From: Arthrobacter sp. efr-133-TYG-118
GTDB lineage: Bacteria > Actinomycetota > Actinomycetes > Actinomycetales > Micrococcaceae
DNA length: 64,000 nucleotides
Assembly (NCBI RefSeq): GCF_030209755.1
Contig: NZ_JARVRH010000004.1
Span: 62,001-126,000, forward strand
Direction of reading: 5' to 3'
Shown here: one piece after another, positions 9,401-18,460 of the stretch
How positions within the stretch are numbered: position 1 is the first letter of the stretch
How the letters are laid out: every line of letters begins with the position of its first letter
The notes under the pieces: generated by a model
The model's database searches: none
Seen by the model: the letters and a program-made list of their open reading frames with translations, nothing else
Told to the model about the DNA's origin: nothing
Program-made: the position numbers and the translations under genes

Positions 9401-10728
9401 GATGTGGCTCCGGCCGTTACCCCGAAGTAGGGCCTGATCTGGGCAACCGCCTCAACCAACAGGTCGACTTCCTCGAATGTGGTGTACAGGTAGGTACTGG
9501 CCCGCGTGGAGGCGCTCAGGCCCAGCCTGCGGTGCAAGGGCTGGGCACAATGGTGGCCCACCCGCACAGCGATACCCAGCTCGTCGAGGTACTGCCCGAC
9601 GTCGTGCGCGTGCACTCCGGCGACGTCGAACGCGGCAAGCCCGGTCCGTTCTTCCCCCGGCCCGGGGCCCAGCACACGCACGCCCTCGATGGCGCTGAGG
9701 CCCGTGACAAGCCTTTGGCCGAGCTCCGCCTCACGAAGGGCGATCCGGTGCATTCCTGTTTCGCTGAGGTAGTTTGCTGCGGCAGCGAGGGCCACAGCCT
9801 GCGAAATAGGCTGGGTTCCGGCCTCGAAGCGCTGGGGGGCAGGCAGGTATTGGGCTTCTTCCATGGTCACCGTCGTGATCATGGAACCGCCGGTCAGGAA
9901 CGGTGGCATGGCATTGAGCAATTCGCTGCGGCCATAGACCGCGCCGATTCCCGTGGGCCCCAGCATCTTGTGGCCGGAGAATACGGCGAAGTCCACGTCC
10001 AGGGCCTTGAAATCCAAGGGCAGGTGCGGCGCCGACTGGCAGGCGTCCAGGACCACCAAGGCGCCCACTTCCCGTGCCAGTGCGACCAACACGCCCACGG
10101 GGTTGACATTGCCGAGCACGTTGGAAGTGTGGGTGAAGGCCAGGATCCTGGTGCGCGCGCTCATGAGGCGTGCTGCTTCCTCAAGACGCAGCGCACCGGC
10201 GTCGTCGAGGGGAATGTAACGGAGGCTCGCTCCGGTCCGCCGGCACAGTTCCTGCCACGGGATCAGGTTGGCGTGATGTTCCATTTCGGTGACGAGCACT
10301 TCGTCGCCCGGTTTGAGGGCAAAGCGCCCGGCTTCCCCATCCGCCCGGCCTACGCTGGCGTTCGAAAACGAATAGGCCAGGAGGTTCAGGCCCGCGGTGG
10401 CGTTGGCGGTCCAGATCAGCTCATCGTCCTGCACGCCCACAAAACGCGCCACGGTGGCACGGGCGTCTTCGAAGGCGTCCGTGGCCTCTACAGCAAGGTG
10501 GTGCGCGCCGCGATGGACGGCCGAGTTCCGCTGTTCATAGAATTCCTGCTCAGCCTCAAGCACGCTCCGGGGGTTCTGCGAGGTAGCTCCCGAATCCAGG
10601 TAGACCAGCGGTTTGCCATTGATTTCCTGCTCAAGAACGGGGAAGTCGTTGCGGATGCGACGGACTTCATCGTCATCGAGTGCGGAAACCTGGGCATCTC
10701 CCCACGCGGGGGTGGAAACCATTGTCAA
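9397..10728 (-). CDS. sufS: Cysteine desulfurase SufS
   Basis: PLP-dependent enzyme that removes sulfur from L-cysteine and passes the persulfide to SufU. The 443-residue length fits the family. The PLP lysine is in SGHKMLGPTGIG and the catalytic Cys in RVGHHCAQP; the His motif EMEHHANLIPW is also present. TTG 10728 has AAGGAG at good spacing; ATG 10722, two codons in, is the alternative start. Coupled to sufU by ATGA. No other suf genes are adjacent. Confidence 0.95.
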   Translation of the reverse strand: MTMVSTPAWGDAQVSALDDDEVRRIRNDFPVLEQEINGKPLVYLDSGATSQNPRSVLEAEQEFYEQRNSAVHRGAHHLAVEATDAFEDARATVARFVGVQDDELIWTANATAGLNLLAYSFSNASVGRADGEAGRFALKPGDEVLVTEMEHHANLIPWQELCRRTGASLRYIPLDDAGALRLEEAARLMSARTRILAFTHTSNVLGNVNPVGVLVALAREVGALVVLDACQSAPHLPLDFKALDVDFAVFSGHKMLGPTGIGAVYGRSELLNAMPPFLTGGSMITTVTMEEAQYLPAPQRFEAGTQPISQAVALAAAANYLSETGMHRIALREAELGQRLVTGLSAIEGVRVLGPGPGEERTGLAAFDVAGVHAHDVGQYLDELGIAVRVGHHCAQPLHRRLGLSASTRASTYLYTTFEEVDLLVEAVAQIRPYFGVTAGATS

Positions 10729-10850
10729 AACCGGTGCTCCTTGTTAGGACTACGTGGCAATCGCCAGCGGCTGACCGCCAGGACTGACGGCGTCACCTAG
10801 TAATTGTCCCACCAATCGGCTTCACTACCTTCATCCGGGGAGCATTTGCC

Positions 10851-13505
10851 CTACTCCTCCGGCTTCGCCAACTCGTCCCACAGTTCGGAAAGCTTCTGCC
10901 TGCGGGACACTCCGAGCTTGCCGTAAACCCGCTGCAGGTGGGCGTTGACCGTGTTCACGGCGATACCCAACCGGGCAGCCACCTCCGCGCTGCTCAGCCC
11001 GGAGGCCACCAAGGCAGTCACTTCGCGTTCGCGCTGGGAAAGCTTGACGACGCCGGGAAGGACCGAGGATCCGGCCTCCGGACCGGCCGGGTGAGGCTCG
11101 TCAAAAACGAAAGCCTCCTCCTGGTCTGACGCTTGCTGAGGTTCACCTATGCTTAGCTGTCCTGTTCCCATTTCCTGTCCCGCTTCCTGTCCCGACGGCA
11201 TCCCGGACTCGACACTCCACACCAGCTCGGACACTCCGGCCCCCAGCTGCCGGTCTCCCCGGCTGCCGGTACGGGCGGCCAGGCCGAGATTCAACATTTC
11301 GAGCGCCCGGTGTCCCTTCTTGGCGGCAGAACCGGCAAGTTGCAGCAGTTTCCGGTGCGAGTGTTCCGCGCCAATCAGCACTGACCGTGCGGCGGACGAA
11401 TAGCTCTCGGCGAGCTGCGAGGCAAGATAGTTCCCCCCGCTGGCCCGCGAATCGTAGGCCGCCAGGGCGCGACGCACTTGGTTGACATCGCCCAGCAGCC
11501 ACGCAGCCGCGGCAAGTCCGCCGAGGGCCGGTGGCAGGAGCCCCTCAGGGTCGGCTTCATCAAGCCGGGCCTTGGCCTGGCGGAATTGTTCACACGCCAG
11601 TTCCAGGCTCCCCTGCCTGGCAAGTACGAGTGCCCTGTAGAGATGCGCAGACCCGCCGAAATAGCTCATCCGGTTGCTGAAGCTTGAACTGCCCGCGCAG
11701 AACATTTCGGGGCCACCCCATTGCCCGCGCCAGATCAGATTGGACCCGTGGATAGTCAGCACAGTGGAGTGGAAGTCCACGGGGCACCGCGGCAGCCGCC
11801 CCACGGCTTCGAGGGCCAGCGTCGAAAGAGCGACGGCGTCAGCGAACCGTCCGCTGACGGCCAGCCCTTGGGAGACAAGCGCCATCAATAGCACGCTGGC
11901 CTGGGTGGGCGCTGGTGGATGGCGCTCCGTGCGCAATCCAGGATCGACCAATTGGCTATGGGAAAGCCTTTGGAACAGCTCACCATTGGCTGAAGGCCAG
12001 CTACCGTTCTGGGCATCCAGATACAGCTGGAGAACATCCAGTTCGTCCCGGACAGCAGACTCGTCAAGATTGGCTGGCTCGCCCGGTTGGATGCCGACGG
12101 CGGCAGCCTCCAGCCGCCGTCGGGCATCCTGGAGGACCGCTTGCAGCACATTGGCTCCGGGCGATGTCGGCAAAAGCGCATGCAGCAGAAGCCATACCGC
12201 ATGGGCGAAGTCCACAGTCAGGACGTCCGCGGTGTTTGCCACCAAACCCTTCAAGATCGTCACAGCCCCGGGGAAATCCCTTGTTTGGTAGAGCGCCCTT
12301 GCCAGTTCCACACCGGCAACCAGTCCGAGTTCCGGCGCCCGCACTGCTTCCGCTGCCCGCCGCGCCCTGCGATTGTCGTGAATGTCGTTTGCGGCAATGG
12401 CCACGGCCAAAAGATCGGCGTCGGGCACCGGCAAACCGCTTGCCTGTTCAAGGTCCACGCGACGGAACAGCGTCCAGAGCGAGTCATCGGCAACGGGTGA
12501 GGACGTCGCGTAGATGCTCCGTCGAAGCTCGAGGATCCGCTCAGGTCCGAGCTGCTGCCGGGCCAGCCTCGCTTCGATGGCGTGGCTGAGCGTTGCCGTG
12601 TCCTGACCGTCTTTAAGGACTCGGATCGTTCCGTCGGCCCGAAGCGCTTCGATCGCCCGCTTTGGGCCAAGTTGTTCAAGGACGGCCAGCGGTATCGGCT
12701 CCCCCACTGCCAGAATGTCCACGACCTGCCGCTGTGGCACGGAATAGCCCTCAAGCCGATGGCGGGTCAGCTCGAGCGCTTGCGAACCGTCCAAGCGGAT
12801 CGGTCCGGACAACATCCACGAATCAGCCTGCTCCACGATCTCGCCACGCGCCGCGGCTTCGTCCAGCAACAACTTCGCGGTCTGCAGGTTTCCTCCGGTG
12901 AGGGCATGGATGTCCCGGACCAGGCTGCGGGCAGCGCGACCGCCGAGGCGATCATCAAGGAATTCGCGAAGCTGCTCCTGCGTGAGATCATCCAGTGTCA
13001 CAACGGACAGCTGCCGCGAAACCACGGATTCCATGAGTTCCATTCTCAAGGGACGGTCCGAGCGGTGGGTGGCAATCAGGCGGATGTCCGGTTCAACAAG
13101 CAGCTGGCTCAGGAGCCAAAGCGACATGTCATCCAGGAAATCTATGTTGTCCAGCACCAGCAAGGCAGCGGATCCGGGTGCCGCTGCGCCACGCACTGCT
13201 TTGCGGCAAGCCGCCACGATGGAACCCGGCCACACCTTGGCCCTGCCCGGCAGGTCCGGAACAAGTGCCATGGCGATTCCAAACGGAATGTCCGCGTATG
13301 ACTCCGAGACGTTGTGGGGGATCACGCTGAATGAACCGCTCAGCACTGAAGCCGCCGCGTCCAGGAGGGTGGTCATTCCGGAGCCCCCCGGCCCCGAGAT
13401 GACTATCCCGGCCGGTTCCGGCCCTGACAAGGCAATAACAATCTCCTGGAGCTCCGCGGCCCGAATGATCGGGGGCGAGGTGTGGGTCCCTTCGGTATCG
13501 TCCAT
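10851..13505 (-). CDS. Large STAND-type LuxR regulator 1 (Walker A lysine lost)
   Basis: An 884-residue regulator of the LAL type: N-terminal STAND/AAA ATPase (residues about 1-330), a long helical TPR-like middle, and a C-terminal LuxR helix-turn-helix (LSQREREVTALVASGLSS onward, about 815-870). The P-loop reads GPGGSGMTT, so the ATP-binding lysine is methionine, while Walker B (LLVLDNIDFLDD) looks intact. The recognition helix (AVNTVNAHLQRVYGKLGV) differs from that of the four paralogues at 25-37 kb. It is divergent from the secreted protein gene at 13946, with an operator-like dyad about 100 bp upstream of its start. Ligand unknown. Confidence 0.88.
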   Translation of the reverse strand: MDDTEGTHTSPPIIRAAELQEIVIALSGPEPAGIVISGPGGSGMTTLLDAAASVLSGSFSVIPHNVSESYADIPFGIAMALVPDLPGRAKVWPGSIVAACRKAVRGAAAPGSAALLVLDNIDFLDDMSLWLLSQLLVEPDIRLIATHRSDRPLRMELMESVVSRQLSVVTLDDLTQEQLREFLDDRLGGRAARSLVRDIHALTGGNLQTAKLLLDEAAARGEIVEQADSWMLSGPIRLDGSQALELTRHRLEGYSVPQRQVVDILAVGEPIPLAVLEQLGPKRAIEALRADGTIRVLKDGQDTATLSHAIEARLARQQLGPERILELRRSIYATSSPVADDSLWTLFRRVDLEQASGLPVPDADLLAVAIAANDIHDNRRARRAAEAVRAPELGLVAGVELARALYQTRDFPGAVTILKGLVANTADVLTVDFAHAVWLLLHALLPTSPGANVLQAVLQDARRRLEAAAVGIQPGEPANLDESAVRDELDVLQLYLDAQNGSWPSANGELFQRLSHSQLVDPGLRTERHPPAPTQASVLLMALVSQGLAVSGRFADAVALSTLALEAVGRLPRCPVDFHSTVLTIHGSNLIWRGQWGGPEMFCAGSSSFSNRMSYFGGSAHLYRALVLARQGSLELACEQFRQAKARLDEADPEGLLPPALGGLAAAAWLLGDVNQVRRALAAYDSRASGGNYLASQLAESYSSAARSVLIGAEHSHRKLLQLAGSAAKKGHRALEMLNLGLAARTGSRGDRQLGAGVSELVWSVESGMPSGQEAGQEMGTGQLSIGEPQQASDQEEAFVFDEPHPAGPEAGSSVLPGVVKLSQREREVTALVASGLSSAEVAARLGIAVNTVNAHLQRVYGKLGVSRRQKLSELWDELAKPEE

Positions 13506-13945
13506 GGTCCTGTCTCATCTTCGGGCCGCCGGACACACGTTCCTGACGGCTGTGGCACGGACCGGTGTCATTTCCAAACGTTACCTTCGGGTTTCAGTCC
13601 TGGATTGAGTGGTAACTACTTGAATTTCCGGGGCTACTTGCACGAAACATCACCGCTCCACGGAGCCCCCGGCGAGGTATCACGGCGTCGTTTCCAGCCA
13701 GGTTTTCCCGCCGGATTTGCATCCTCCGTTACCGCCCTGTGATCTGACTGTGTAAGCTGGTGCCGCAAGAGTAAGTTCCGGCTGGCTACTTCTGGGGAGT
13801 TGAAGCGCAGCCGATTTTTGTAACAACTCTGTCGTGACACACCATTTGGCCGTGTACGACGCTGCGGCGTGTTCGGCTGCAGCTCGCCTTATCCATTGCC
13901 CAGGTCTCGTATGTCTATGTCCCCAACAGATATGTCACCCAAAAT
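13506..13945. other. 440-bp divergent intergenic region without a supported gene
   Basis: Promoter and operator region between LuxR regulator 1 (minus) and the secreted protein gene (plus). It contains the 13606 dyad, a second GGCTACTTG at 13633-13640, and a third CTACTTC near 13786. No reading frame with a ribosome site and coding character was found. Confidence 0.6.
13606..13627 (+). promoter_or_regulatory. Candidate island operator, site 1
   Basis: TGAGT-N7-ACTTG followed by AATTT. Fits AGT-N6-TACYYG-NN-TTT, shared with sites at 18296, 25486 and 31219. The half-sites form an imperfect dyad. It is 101 bp from the LuxR regulator 1 start and about 320 bp from the secreted protein gene. Confidence 0.5.
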
Positions 13946-15025
13946 ATGAAACACCTGTTCACAGCACTCGTCGCCGTGGCGCTCCTCGCCTTCGGCGGGT
14001 TCGCCACCATCTCCGCTGTCCAGTCATCGCACAAATCCTCCTATCAGGCCGGCGACCGCGGTTCATATTCGCGGCCCAGCTCGTCGCCTTCCGCTTCATC
14101 CGCGCCAACCCGCACCGCGACGCCGTCGCCGACGCCGACGCCGACGTCCAGCAGTGTTGCGGCCGCGGCGCCGTCGAGCACGCCCGCTGCAGCCGCCCCC
14201 GCTCCAGCCGCAACAGCCGCCGGCGCGCCCGCTCCAACAGCAGCGCCCCTGCCTGTCACGGGAACATACCCCCTGCACACCAACATCGTGAGCACCACCT
14301 TCTGGGTAGGCGAGATCTTCAATGCCAGCCTCTCGGACGGCTCCCAAGTCTGCTCCACCTACAACGGCCAGTGGGCTCTGCAGCACACTGGCGTCAACAT
14401 GGGGGCCACTCCGTCCAGCGCGAGCGGTTGCCCCGGCAGCACCTACGGCGGTTGCGACGGAGTCAGTTCCGGCACCGGCACGAGCTTCCAGTGCGCCACG
14501 GAACAGCGCGTAGCCAGCAACGGGTACTTCCCGCTGCACCAGCCCAAGCCTTTGCAGAACCCGTTCTATTTGGATCTGCCTTACGACGACGTCAATGACA
14601 GCGTCGCTTTCGCTGAGCGTTGCAAGGTGATTCCGTGGGCCGCCGCGGACAACGCCAAAACCGGCGTCGACCACTGCGCGGACTCGGGCTACAGCTACAT
14701 GAAGAACGCATGGGTCCAGATCACAGGCCCCAATGGCGGCGTCTGCTACGGACAAGTTGAAGATGCCGGCCCCTCCAGCGGTTCCCTCTACCACGATTCC
14801 GCTTACGTGTTCGGCGCGAACAACGCCCGTCCTGCCAACAAGCAGTTCTCCGGCGACCCGAGCCAGGGTGCAGGCATGGATGTATCCCCTGCGCTGAACG
14901 GCTGCTTGGGCTTCGCTGAGCTGAACGGCGACAATGACCACGTATCGTGGCGTTTCGTTGACCGCGCCAGCGTGCCGGCTGGTCCGTGGCTGAACGTTGT
15001 CACCACTTCGGGAGTCACCAACTAA
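13946..15025 (+). CDS. Secreted protein with double-psi beta-barrel-like C-terminal domain
   Basis: A 359-residue protein with an N-terminal signal or anchor segment (MKHLFTALVAVALLAFGGFA). A Ser/Pro/Thr/Ala-rich linker follows, about residues 40-105, encoded by a GACGCC-type microsatellite near 14116-14145. The globular domain spans about 106-359. That domain contains FYLDLPYDDVND, CYGQVEDAGP and MDVSPALNGCLGF, then VSWRFVD. The DVSPA strand, preceded by DAGP, resembles RlpA, expansin and GH45 double-psi barrels, so a wall- or glycan-binding or loosening role is inferred. A lipoprotein paralogue is at 19827. No strong ribosome site precedes the ATG, so the exact start is less certain. Confidence 0.75.
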   Translation: MKHLFTALVAVALLAFGGFATISAVQSSHKSSYQAGDRGSYSRPSSSPSASSAPTRTATPSPTPTPTSSSVAAAAPSSTPAAAAPAPAATAAGAPAPTAAPLPVTGTYPLHTNIVSTTFWVGEIFNASLSDGSQVCSTYNGQWALQHTGVNMGATPSSASGCPGSTYGGCDGVSSGTGTSFQCATEQRVASNGYFPLHQPKPLQNPFYLDLPYDDVNDSVAFAERCKVIPWAAADNAKTGVDHCADSGYSYMKNAWVQITGPNGGVCYGQVEDAGPSSGSLYHDSAYVFGANNARPANKQFSGDPSQGAGMDVSPALNGCLGFAELNGDNDHVSWRFVDRASVPAGPWLNVVTTSGVTN

Positions 15026-15074
15026 TATCCCGGGACCCCCGGGTCAGCAGGACACTACGCACTCGGGGAGTGTC

Positions 15075-15121
15075 GGACGCCCATGCCACACGGCCGCAAC
15101 GGCTGCGTGGCATGGGCGTCC
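15075..15121. terminator. Long hairpin between convergent genes
   Basis: Inverted repeat GGACGCCCATGCCAC (15075-15089) with GTGGCATGGGCGTCC (15107-15121), extended inwards by further imperfect pairing. It lies between the secreted protein gene (plus) and the glycosyltransferase (minus). No long T-run follows. Probably a convergent terminator. Confidence 0.65.
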
Positions 15122-15165
15122 GCGTGTCCGCTTACTAGGCCAGCGACTGTCCCTGCGACTGCGTC

Positions 15166-16545
15166 CTAGCCGGTCCGCACCACGGAAGGACCCGGCGTCG
15201 CGATTTCCTGTGGTTGGCGTTGGATCCTCCGGACGGGGCTGACCCAAACTCCCGACGAATTCGCCGAGTACGCCCTGGGCAAGACCTGGAGACAGATGAC
15301 TGCGTCCAGGATCCGCATCAGCGGAAAGAACGGAGCCATCAACAGAAAGCGCGGGTTGCGCGTCGAAACAGCGGCAAGGACGGTCAAGAAGAGGTCCGGC
15401 AGGAAAACTCCAATAAGAACGTCCTGAGGCCGCAGGACCCCCGACAGAAAGATAAAGACTTCCGATCGATTGCCGAAAATCCACACTTCGACCGCCGCGA
15501 GGGACGATAGCAGGAATGCCGGCACCAGAAGCACGAAGAAGAGGCAGCTGGCTACGAGTTCAACAATGTACAGACCCAGCACAAACCAGAATCTGCTGAA
15601 CTGCAGGCCGTGCCGCCTGACGGTCTGCCAAAAACCAAGTATCCACCGCCGCACCTGCTTGATGTAGTCCTTCAGGTTGTCCGGATCCTGGGTGTAGGCA
15701 ACGGCGGCGGAGGGATGGAATGCGATCCGTCCCAGTTTTTTCGCATGGATTTCAAACGTCATGTTGAAGTCTTCGATCACCAGTCCGGGCGCCAAGACCT
15801 CTATTTTCGCGAGCGCGCTGGTTCTGTACATGCTGGCAAATCCAGGCACGATGGAGACGACATTGGCGCCCTGGGCTGCCTGGCCGTACTTAAGCAGGAG
15901 TTGGACAGCGATGTACAAACGCTCCCGGTAGGCCACCAGGAAACGGCCGATCGCCGTCGGAGGTGCCGGGCTCATGATCGACTTGGCGCGTCCCGCGACG
16001 GCGACCACCGCGGGATCGTCAAACAGCGGCAGCCCCGTTTCGAGATAGTCCAGCGTCGGGCGGGTGTCTGCGTCGAGAAGCATGACCACCTTGAACCGCT
16101 TGCACAGATCGAAATGGGCGATGCCCGCCGCGAGTGCGCCTGCCTTGCCACGGTTCGGTTCAAGGTCAAGGACCTTCACCCCGGCGGCCCGCGCAATGGC
16201 CGCGGTGTCATCGGTGGACATGTCGGAAACGACGTGGATGTTGCGCCGAGGAACTAAAGCGGACGCGGCGAGGATTGTCTCCCTGATGACCAGGGCCTCG
16301 TTGTGGGCGGCCATGAGGACCGCCACATTGGCCGGGTAGATGCGCACTCCCTTTGAACGATGGCGGGCCCGTTGACGTCGAGGGATCGGCGCCTCGCCGC
16401 CGGTCAGCAAGGCGAGCCACCGGCGGAGCCGCGATGACAATTCCCGGGCCCGCCACGACTCCTCACCCGCCAGTCGGACCAGCCCGGCAAGGGACCAAAA
16501 GATCGTGCTGACTCCCAGAACCAAAAAGATCGAAAGAACTATCAC
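15166..16545 (-). CDS. Processive family 2 glycosyltransferase (exopolysaccharide synthase type)
   Basis: A 459-residue membrane synthase like IcaA/PgaC, cellulose or hyaluronan synthases. One N-terminal helix is followed by a cytosolic GT2 domain with SDMSTDD (107-113), DADT (158-161), the catalytic VIED (256-259) and the processive QVRRW motif (297-301). Three to four more hydrophobic helices follow, ending in a basic tail. It probably polymerises a beta-linked sugar chain from a UDP-sugar and threads it across the membrane. GTG 16545 overlaps the upstream stop as GTGA, with GGGAG ahead, so it is translationally coupled to the deacetylase-like gene. Sugar identity cannot be read from sequence. 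Confidence 0.88.
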   Translation of the reverse strand: MIVLSIFLVLGVSTIFWSLAGLVRLAGEESWRARELSSRLRRWLALLTGGEAPIPRRQRARHRSKGVRIYPANVAVLMAAHNEALVIRETILAASALVPRRNIHVVSDMSTDDTAAIARAAGVKVLDLEPNRGKAGALAAGIAHFDLCKRFKVVMLLDADTRPTLDYLETGLPLFDDPAVVAVAGRAKSIMSPAPPTAIGRFLVAYRERLYIAVQLLLKYGQAAQGANVVSIVPGFASMYRTSALAKIEVLAPGLVIEDFNMTFEIHAKKLGRIAFHPSAAVAYTQDPDNLKDYIKQVRRWILGFWQTVRRHGLQFSRFWFVLGLYIVELVASCLFFVLLVPAFLLSSLAAVEVWIFGNRSEVFIFLSGVLRPQDVLIGVFLPDLFLTVLAAVSTRNPRFLLMAPFFPLMRILDAVICLQVLPRAYSANSSGVWVSPVRRIQRQPQEIATPGPSVVRTG

Positions 16546-17954
16546 GGCGACGGAGCTCCCACAGTGTCGTACATTTCGTAATCGTCGGTAGCAAGCTGGC
16601 CATCGCTGAAGAGGTTCAATCCAAAGCTGATGGCCTCGGCTCCTACCGGAACGGGCGGCGTTTCCCAGATCGCCTGCTCGTAATTGGTGTTGGCCGCGAA
16701 CCACGGACTGGCTGTCCAGTAGGTCCACGTGCCCAGCTTGTTGCGGTAATACACTTCAAATTGGGTTTTCGCGGTGGACTGGTACCACGCCCTGAGCGAG
16801 TAGCTGTGGCCGGTACTCACGCTTGGAGCGCATGCTCCGAGATCGAGGACGGGAAGCAATTTGGCGTCACCGGACGAGTATTCGGTCACGTCCAGGCGCC
16901 GGGCCACCGCACCACTGCGTCCAGGGGTCAAAGTGCTCAGGACTGCGGCATTCTTACCGTAGGACGACACCTGCCAGCATTGCGGTAAGCCATACTTTCC
17001 AGCAGTTTCGAGCCCCGGATTCCGAAGAGCGTTCTGTCCCGCTGCTGCCGGCACGGCCACGGGACCGTTCACCACGGGTTTCGCCACGCCGCCGATCACG
17101 TCATGTACCGTGCGCACGGCCATGGTCCCTGGTTGGGTCTTGGCGGCCAGCCATGCGGCGAATTGTTCGAACAACGCGGGGCTGATGGAGCGGGGACTGC
17201 CGCTGTTGTCGATGTCGTAGAAGGTCAGCTGTAACCAGCCCCCGGCCTTTTCGGCTTGCTCTACGGTCGCCTCAAGGTTAGCCAACGTCCATTTGCTGCC
17301 GATCTCTGAGGTTGCCCGCGTCCGGAACAAGTCGGCGGGGCGGACAGTTTCTGCTGCCGCGCAGCCCACGCAGTCAACGGGGGTGCTTATCTCGCCCAGG
17401 CCTCGCGCGCTGTTGTACCCGCATCCAGCGACCAGCTCTTCCGACTTCGGCGTTGAAGACGCAAATGGATAGGCAAAGGAGGTGACCTTAAAGCCCCAGT
17501 CCGTGAGGTTCACCCGATCGTTGCAAATCTGTCTCGACGCTTCGTCCGGTTCTACGGAAGTCACATCGGCAAGGGTGACTGTATGGCCTCCGATTTCATT
17601 CTGGTCCGCGGCCAGGCTGTGGAGATTGTCGGTTGTCATGTAGTCAGGTGCGCCAACAAAGCCCGAGTCGATGAAATAGGTGGCCCGGAGTCCGTGGTCC
17701 TTCAAGATCCGGGCCGCCTCCATCTGGCTTGCCCGGCCCGCATCGAACGTCAGGCTGACAGATGAGAGCGGAGCGACAGAAGGTGTGGGGGTGCTGGTCC
17801 CGGATCCACTTACGGGAGCTTGGCTTCCATTGATCAGCGATGTGGCGCCCGTTAACAGGAGCAGTACCGACACCCACGAGGCAGCCCACAGGCCTACCCG
17901 TTTCCTCGAAGCGCGGACCGGGCCGGATGCGGTGCCTTCCTCCCGGGGACTCAT
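16542..17954 (-). CDS. Polysaccharide deacetylase-like protein, metal ligands lost (probable pseudoenzyme)
   Basis: A 470-residue membrane-anchored protein: a transmembrane segment near residues 20-42, a NodB/CE4 domain about 65-290, and a C-terminal carbohydrate-binding-like beta domain about 305-470. The C-terminal domain is shared with the deacetylase at 20728. Every visible catalytic motif is damaged: TFDA in place of TFDD (residues 69-72), HTVTL in place of HTxxH (124-128), and FYDI where the paralogue has FHHI (245-248). The scaffold is otherwise well conserved, so it is more likely a binding or export partner of the coupled synthase than a decaying gene. ATG 17954 was chosen; TTG 17960 is possible. 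Confidence 0.87.
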   Translation of the reverse strand: MSPREEGTASGPVRASRKRVGLWAASWVSVLLLLTGATSLINGSQAPVSGSGTSTPTPSVAPLSSVSLTFDAGRASQMEAARILKDHGLRATYFIDSGFVGAPDYMTTDNLHSLAADQNEIGGHTVTLADVTSVEPDEASRQICNDRVNLTDWGFKVTSFAYPFASSTPKSEELVAGCGYNSARGLGEISTPVDCVGCAAAETVRPADLFRTRATSEIGSKWTLANLEATVEQAEKAGGWLQLTFYDIDNSGSPRSISPALFEQFAAWLAAKTQPGTMAVRTVHDVIGGVAKPVVNGPVAVPAAAGQNALRNPGLETAGKYGLPQCWQVSSYGKNAAVLSTLTPGRSGAVARRLDVTEYSSGDAKLLPVLDLGACAPSVSTGHSYSLRAWYQSTAKTQFEVYYRNKLGTWTYWTASPWFAANTNYEQAIWETPPVPVGAEAISFGLNLFSDGQLATDDYEMYDTVGAPSP

Positions 17955-18220
17955 TGCCAACCCGCGCTGCCGAGGTTCCTGAAGGGGCCGGTGGCGACTG
18001 GGGGAAGCCTCGGTCTCAAAGGCTTATTCACCACCGGCCCCCGCTCAGGGACCCTCTTTGTGAGGGCGCGCTGCCGTCCGGCAGCACCGTCAATTGGCGC
18101 TGGGTCTATGGGAGGGACTGTGCTGAATCCGCCAAGAAGAGGCTCGGACTCCGGGCAAATGCCTTCTCGGATGAATCCGCCGCGTCTTGATGCCGCTCGG
18201 ACCAGAGCGTCCGTTTCCAT
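17951..18220 (-). CDS. Doubtful 89-aa reading frame upstream of the deacetylase-like gene
   Basis: An ATG at 18220 with GGAGAG upstream opens an 89-codon frame (METDALVRAASRRGG...). Its TGA overlaps the ATG of the deacetylase-like gene as ATGA. The overlap and ribosome site argue for a small coupled gene or leader. Third-position GC looks lower than in neighbouring genes and no family is recognised, so it may be only a transcribed leader. Confidence 0.28.
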   Translation of the reverse strand: METDALVRAASRRGGFIREGICPESEPLLGGFSTVPPIDPAPIDGAAGRQRALTKRVPERGPVVNKPLRPRLPPVATGPFRNLGSAGWQ

Positions 18221-18295
18221 TGTGAGACCTGTCTCTCCCCCGTTGCCCTCAACCAACTGACACCATCAGCCTATGAATCAGGGCGACGACGGACA

Positions 18296-18317
18296 CGAGT
18301 GGGCCCTACCCGTCTTT
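18296..18317 (+). promoter_or_regulatory. Candidate island operator, site 2
   Basis: CGAGT-N7-ACCCG followed by TCTTT. It matches the site at 25486 at 20 of 22 positions. It lies in the 506-bp divergent region between the deacetylase-like gene (minus) and the GH18-like gene (plus, 144 bp downstream). Apart from the doubtful frame at 17951-18220 and this site I see nothing else there. Confidence 0.6.
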
Positions 18318-18460
18318 ACACTCAACCTTGACGTCCGGACGGCGCCACTACTCGTGCACTACGCGGCGTAACCACCGGGATCAAACCCCGGGGCGCGGGC
18401 AGAGGCGAATCCGATCTGTTCGTGGTCAAATGGTGCAATCAGGGCAGTCGGAGTCTAAGG

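Noticed and set aside
9292..10800. A 502-codon plus-strand frame opposite sufS
   Set aside because: sufS on the minus strand is unmistakable; the antisense frame has no recognisable domain.
14116..14145. GACGCC-type microsatellite as a CRISPR or regulatory array
   Set aside because: It is in-frame coding sequence for the Thr-Pro linker of the secreted protein.
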